64,000 nt of DNA from Intoshia linei (lineage: Eukaryota > Orthonectida > Rhopaluridae): assembly GCA_001642005.1 (NCBI GenBank), contig LWCA01000034.1, positions 1 to 64,000 on the forward strand. The letters run 5' to 3'. A program made the translations under genes and the position numbers. The notes below the pieces were generated by a model. The model was given only the letters and a program-made list of their open reading frames with translations. It made no database searches and was not told the origin of the DNA. Shown piece after piece: positions 60,490-64,000 of this stretch; within the stretch, counting starts at the first letter, position 1; each line of letters begins with the position of its first letter.

Positions 60490-61859
60490 TGAATTATATG
60501 TATAATATACCTGTCACTAACTTTTAAATAAATTTTAAAACAATGTTTTGAGATATTGTCAGATCTCAATATTTAACATCTCACCAACAAAAATATGATT
60601 AGTTTGTTACTGTAAGTGGAGTAATTACCACTGGTGTAAAAGTTTGTAACTAACCTAGAAATCGAAGATTCGCATCGAGGTATTGCTCGGCGTTATATAT
60701 TTATTGAGATAACAGTAAGTGGCACTGACAAAGTAGTAAATATATTTTAACCATGTAGTATCTACAGTGTAGATGAGTGGTTCCCAAAGTGATCCACATG
60801 GTTCACAAGAAAAATTTTTAATAAAATGAAGATAACCTTTTTTAACAATAATATTACATTCGAATATTATTCATTATCAATCATTTATTATTATAAATCT
60901 TCTCTATTTATATAGTCTATATTTATATTTAATAATTTATATGTATATTACATTGCATTAAAATATTATTATATTTTGATTTTCAGTTCCATGCATTACA
61001 TTTCAATTTTCCATACTCCTTCCTTCCATATTTCCATAAATTAAATATAACAATTAAAAATACAAATTAATATATTTAAGAAAATTTGAATTCATATCAA
61101 ATCAATGCAATAAAAAAATGATATTAAAAATCGCAAAAATATGATCCATTAATGGAAATTTAAAATCCAAAAACATTAAAATTTAACTTAATTTAAGTCT
61201 TAAAAGTAAAGTCAGAACTACTTATTTATAATGACAAACAAAAATTTTCGGCTTAAAATTTATTCCAAATAAACTAAAAGTGATAGACGTATTTTTTTGG
61301 CCACTTTATATTAAATGCAAACATGACCATTTTAACTACAAATATGATTATATAAATAGAGAACATCTATATCTTTAAAGATGTAATATAGTAGAATTTA
61401 TAATTATAGAAACATTAGATAAAACCTTTAAATTTAAGGCTAAATTCCAATAAAATTTAAATTGTAATACAGAATACTGTACAAATAGTAAATCAATAAA
61501 TAGAATATAAAGACAACTCTTTGTAAACGTAATACATTTGTAAATGTATAATTATTCCCATTTTTTAACATTTGGTAAAGTAAAAATATTATAATAAATT
61601 GAATAATTATCCATCTGCCATATTATTAATAAGCTATTAAACAATTAAGTTTTCTTTAGCGATTTTAAGTTAAAGAATTAATTTGAATTTGAAGCATTTT
61701 AAAGTTAAATTAAATAAATATCAAAAATTTATCGTGATGAAAACGCATGTGTAGCATATAAAGATTTTATGGAATTTGAAAAATCGTTTAAAAAGTTGTT
61801 GTTGGATACAAATAATCTTTTTATTGTTCAATAAAATTACTGCCGTATGGTATGAGAAA
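60490..61859. other. Region with transposon fragments, no gene seen
   Basis: Contains a hAT-type fragment at 60778-60880 (GTGGTTCCCAAAGTGATCCA) related to 34325-34400, and a lone Tc1-MITE end at about 61275-61305. The open frame at 61776-61979 runs into the hAT insertion at 61860 and shows no conserved features. Confidence 0.45.
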
Positions 61860-62584
61860 CAGAGCCGTTTAAAGGCATGGGAAATATGGGCTGTAGCCCA
61901 GGGCCCCTCATTAAAAAAGATTAAAATTAATAAAAGTACTTCACACTTATATCTTAAAAGGGGGCCACCAATTTATTAAAAAATACTTCACATTTATATC
62001 TTAAGAATCAGTTTATAAGTGTGGAAATTCAAATAGCTAGAAAGAAAATGGTTTAAACAATCAAAGTTCTGGTAATTATTCAATTTAAAATATATTCTAA
62101 AATGTTGATCATATAATATTGACATAAAACTGTTTCAAATGATAATATTAAACATTAAAACCTTTATATTAAAGTGAATATTCAAAAAATAAAGTAGGAA
62201 ATCTTTGATTTTTTCTTATTAATTTTTAACTGTTTATATAATCAAACTTTCATGATAATTGAATAATACAGAATTAAAAATAATATTGACAAAAAAACTA
62301 TTTCAAATGAGGATTACAACCATTCTAAAAAGTAAATATTCAAAAAAGAAAGTAAACTTTGTTCATTAATTAATATTATAAAAGTTACTAGAAACCTACA
62401 CAATATCTTTTAATGTTTTTATTAATATCTTTTAATACAATAAGACTCTAAGTCTCCAACAAACAGTATGCCCTGTCTTTTTAACAGAAGTCCTATTTTT
62501 TTATCGCTTCGCTCGAAATTTTAAAGGGCCCGGCCCTTTACTTTTGCTTACCCTAGAGCCCCGAAGTGGTTTAAGACGGCTCTG
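61860..62584. mobile_element. hAT-type MITE with perfect 8-bp target duplication
   Basis: 725 bp. The ends CAGAGCCGTTTAAAGG and TTTAAGACGGCTCTG are inverted, and both flanks read ATGAGAAA (61852-61859 and 62585-62592). Subterminal GGGCCC-rich blocks (CCCAGGGCCCC and GGGCCCGGCCC) stand out from the AT-rich surroundings. No coding capacity was seen. Confidence 0.88.
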
Positions 62585-62699
62585 ATGAGAAATGCAATCA
62601 AAATAAAATTTTTAGTGTTTGTTTTTAATATTAGAGTAATTCCATGTGAAAACGACTAATTTTTATAAAATTGTGGCTATTTACATTATTCAAATCGTA

Positions 62700-63030
62700 T
62701 TTAATGCAAAAATTAAATCGTTAATAAAATCCAAAAAATTGAGGTAGATTTAAAAAAATAAACAGTATAACTAAATATGGAGAACAATATTATAAAGTCG
62801 ATACCACGTTTAAAAGCTCAAACGCCAATTTCTGTTAAAATAAAGTTCAGTTTTAGTTTCTCCATAATATTTTTAAACTGATATTTAAAATTTCAAACGC
62901 AACTCGAATAGATAGCGTTAAATGTTTTTGATGGCGAATTAGTTTTTCTATTTTAAAAATGCACAGTTTTAGTGTTAAGTGCCCTTGATTCTTTGATGGG
63001 TGTGACACTTTGATAAATAAGATACATTTA
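62700..63030 (+). repeat. Dispersed repeat family B, copy 3
   Basis: Closely matches 868-1190 from AAATCGTTAATAAAATCCAA to CCTTGATTCTTTGATGGGT. The Tc1-like remnant on the minus strand follows immediately (63040-63170). Confidence 0.6.
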
Positions 63031-63039
63031 TATTGGTGC

Positions 63040-63170
63040 CTTTTAATTATTTCTTGAACTGCGCGTCTGGATACAGAAAGCTCTCTAGCAATTTTGGGTA
63101 TACTTAAGTATACCCTCTATTGAAATATGTGACAACTAATTCGCGCTTCTGAATATTTATTTGACGCATC
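63040..63170 (-). pseudogene. Tc1-like transposase helix-turn-helix remnant
   Basis: On the minus strand one frame gives QKRELVVTYFNRGYT and a second gives PKIARELSVSRRAVQEIIKR with HQYK. The two halves form the N-terminal DNA-binding helix-turn-helix of a Tc1/mariner-type (or pogo-type) transposase, broken by a small insertion and stop between GYT and PKI (about 63097-63112). The catalytic part is not present downstream. The link to family B suggests the whole is one decayed element. Confidence 0.6.
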
Positions 63171-64000
63171 TAGTTGAAATTTCACAGAAGAATAATATTA
63201 ATTACCTATATTGCAAAAAATACGTTTTTGAAAGTAATGAAAGTAAAAATGCTCAAAATATTTGAAAGAGTAAATATTGTTATTTATAAATAAATCAGTT
63301 TTTATTAAATTTAATGTATCGTAGCAACCAAAACAATTTTTTAAGGAGTGGAATTTCTGTTATTAAGTACGTTAGCTAATTAAAAAAATTATAAAATTAA
63401 AAATTTTTACAGATTGCGGCGATTTTACTAAGTGCTCAAAACATATGGACGGGTCTGTACTACATTGTATACCAGTTTTATACTAATTATTATTAATAAA
63501 AAATTAACCAATTAATATTCAAATAAAATATTATCATTAAATATGTGGTATCAATTAAAATCAATATAATATTTAAGAATGTATCCATATTAATACCAAA
63601 AATAACGCAATATATACAAATAAATATAAAAACCTCATAATTATTAAATTATGCATTTTAAAGTAGATAATGTCATGAATTGCAAAAATCAACTATTTTT
63701 CAAGTGGATATAGGTATTACATGTAGTCGTATTATATTATAAAAATATTAATTAAACTTTTATTGTAACAATAATAGTAGTTTCAACTACTCAATGAATA
63801 AATACAAAAATAATGTAACATTACAATTTATTTCAAATCGTTTACTACATAATAAACGCATAAATAAGATAAATAATTAATAATATTTAAATATTATCAA
63901 TTACTTACGTTAGTATGTTAAAAAATTTTTAAAAACAAAAATACATGGTAATAATATTTTTTAAGCCTAAATTTTTAAACATATCGACTTGCTCAACGGA
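63171..64000. other. AT-rich tail of the window
   Basis: No open frame, RNA gene or repeat that I can support was seen here. Confidence 0.4.

Noticed and set aside
1-64000. CRISPR arrays, rRNA, tRNA or bacterial operons
   Set aside because: No direct-repeat-spacer array, no cloverleaf with a TTC-type arm, and no rRNA stretch was seen. Splice sites and gene content are eukaryotic.

Overview
The window is AT-rich eukaryotic DNA, and almost certainly from an animal. It has spliced genes with GT-AG introns and many short DNA transposons. The recognisable proteins are a two-pore-domain potassium channel, the nonsense-mediated-decay factor SMG5, the ciliary protein CLUAP1/IFT38, a PRP38-family splicing factor and a two-RING protein of RNF32 type. 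CLUAP1 implies a ciliated organism. Many introns are only 35-38 nt, so a compact-genome (perhaps parasitic or miniaturised) metazoan is likely. I cannot name the species. An orthonectid- or dicyemid-like lineage is a guess from intron size, not something the sequence shows.

Layout. 1-1200: tandemly duplicated transposon-protein remnants and inverted repeats. 1523-1825 (-): a small secreted or type I membrane protein. 2909-14279 (+): a gene built of about ten small Cys/Trp modules, one per exon, ending in a hydrophobic tail. 14371-20957 (-): complete CLUAP1/IFT38. 21194-21614: a satellite array with higher-order structure. 22369-23203: a hAT remnant. 23997-29449 (+): SMG5, lacking its first exon(s). 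29574-31548 (+): the K2P channel. 33113-39379 (+): a 710-residue coiled-coil protein. 39822-48144 (-): a coiled-coil protein of about 1653 residues. 51039-52149 (+): PRP38-like. 52189-57272 (-): RNF32-like. 58760-60489 (+): one or two membrane-protein genes. The rest is mobile-element debris: hAT MITEs (some nested), TTAA-flanked piggyBac-type MITEs, Tc1/mariner-type MITEs, and a 0.9-1.3 kb unclassified family.

The genes do not form one pathway. SMG5 (RNA decay) and PRP38 (splicing) are housekeeping RNA factors. CLUAP1 is ciliary, and the coiled-coil proteins could be, but nothing in the sequence proves it. Gene models were assembled by hand from splice sites, and reading phase was checked to be continuous across every stated junction. 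SMG5, RNF32, the Cys-module gene and the 60.1 kb membrane gene lack identified 5' ends.
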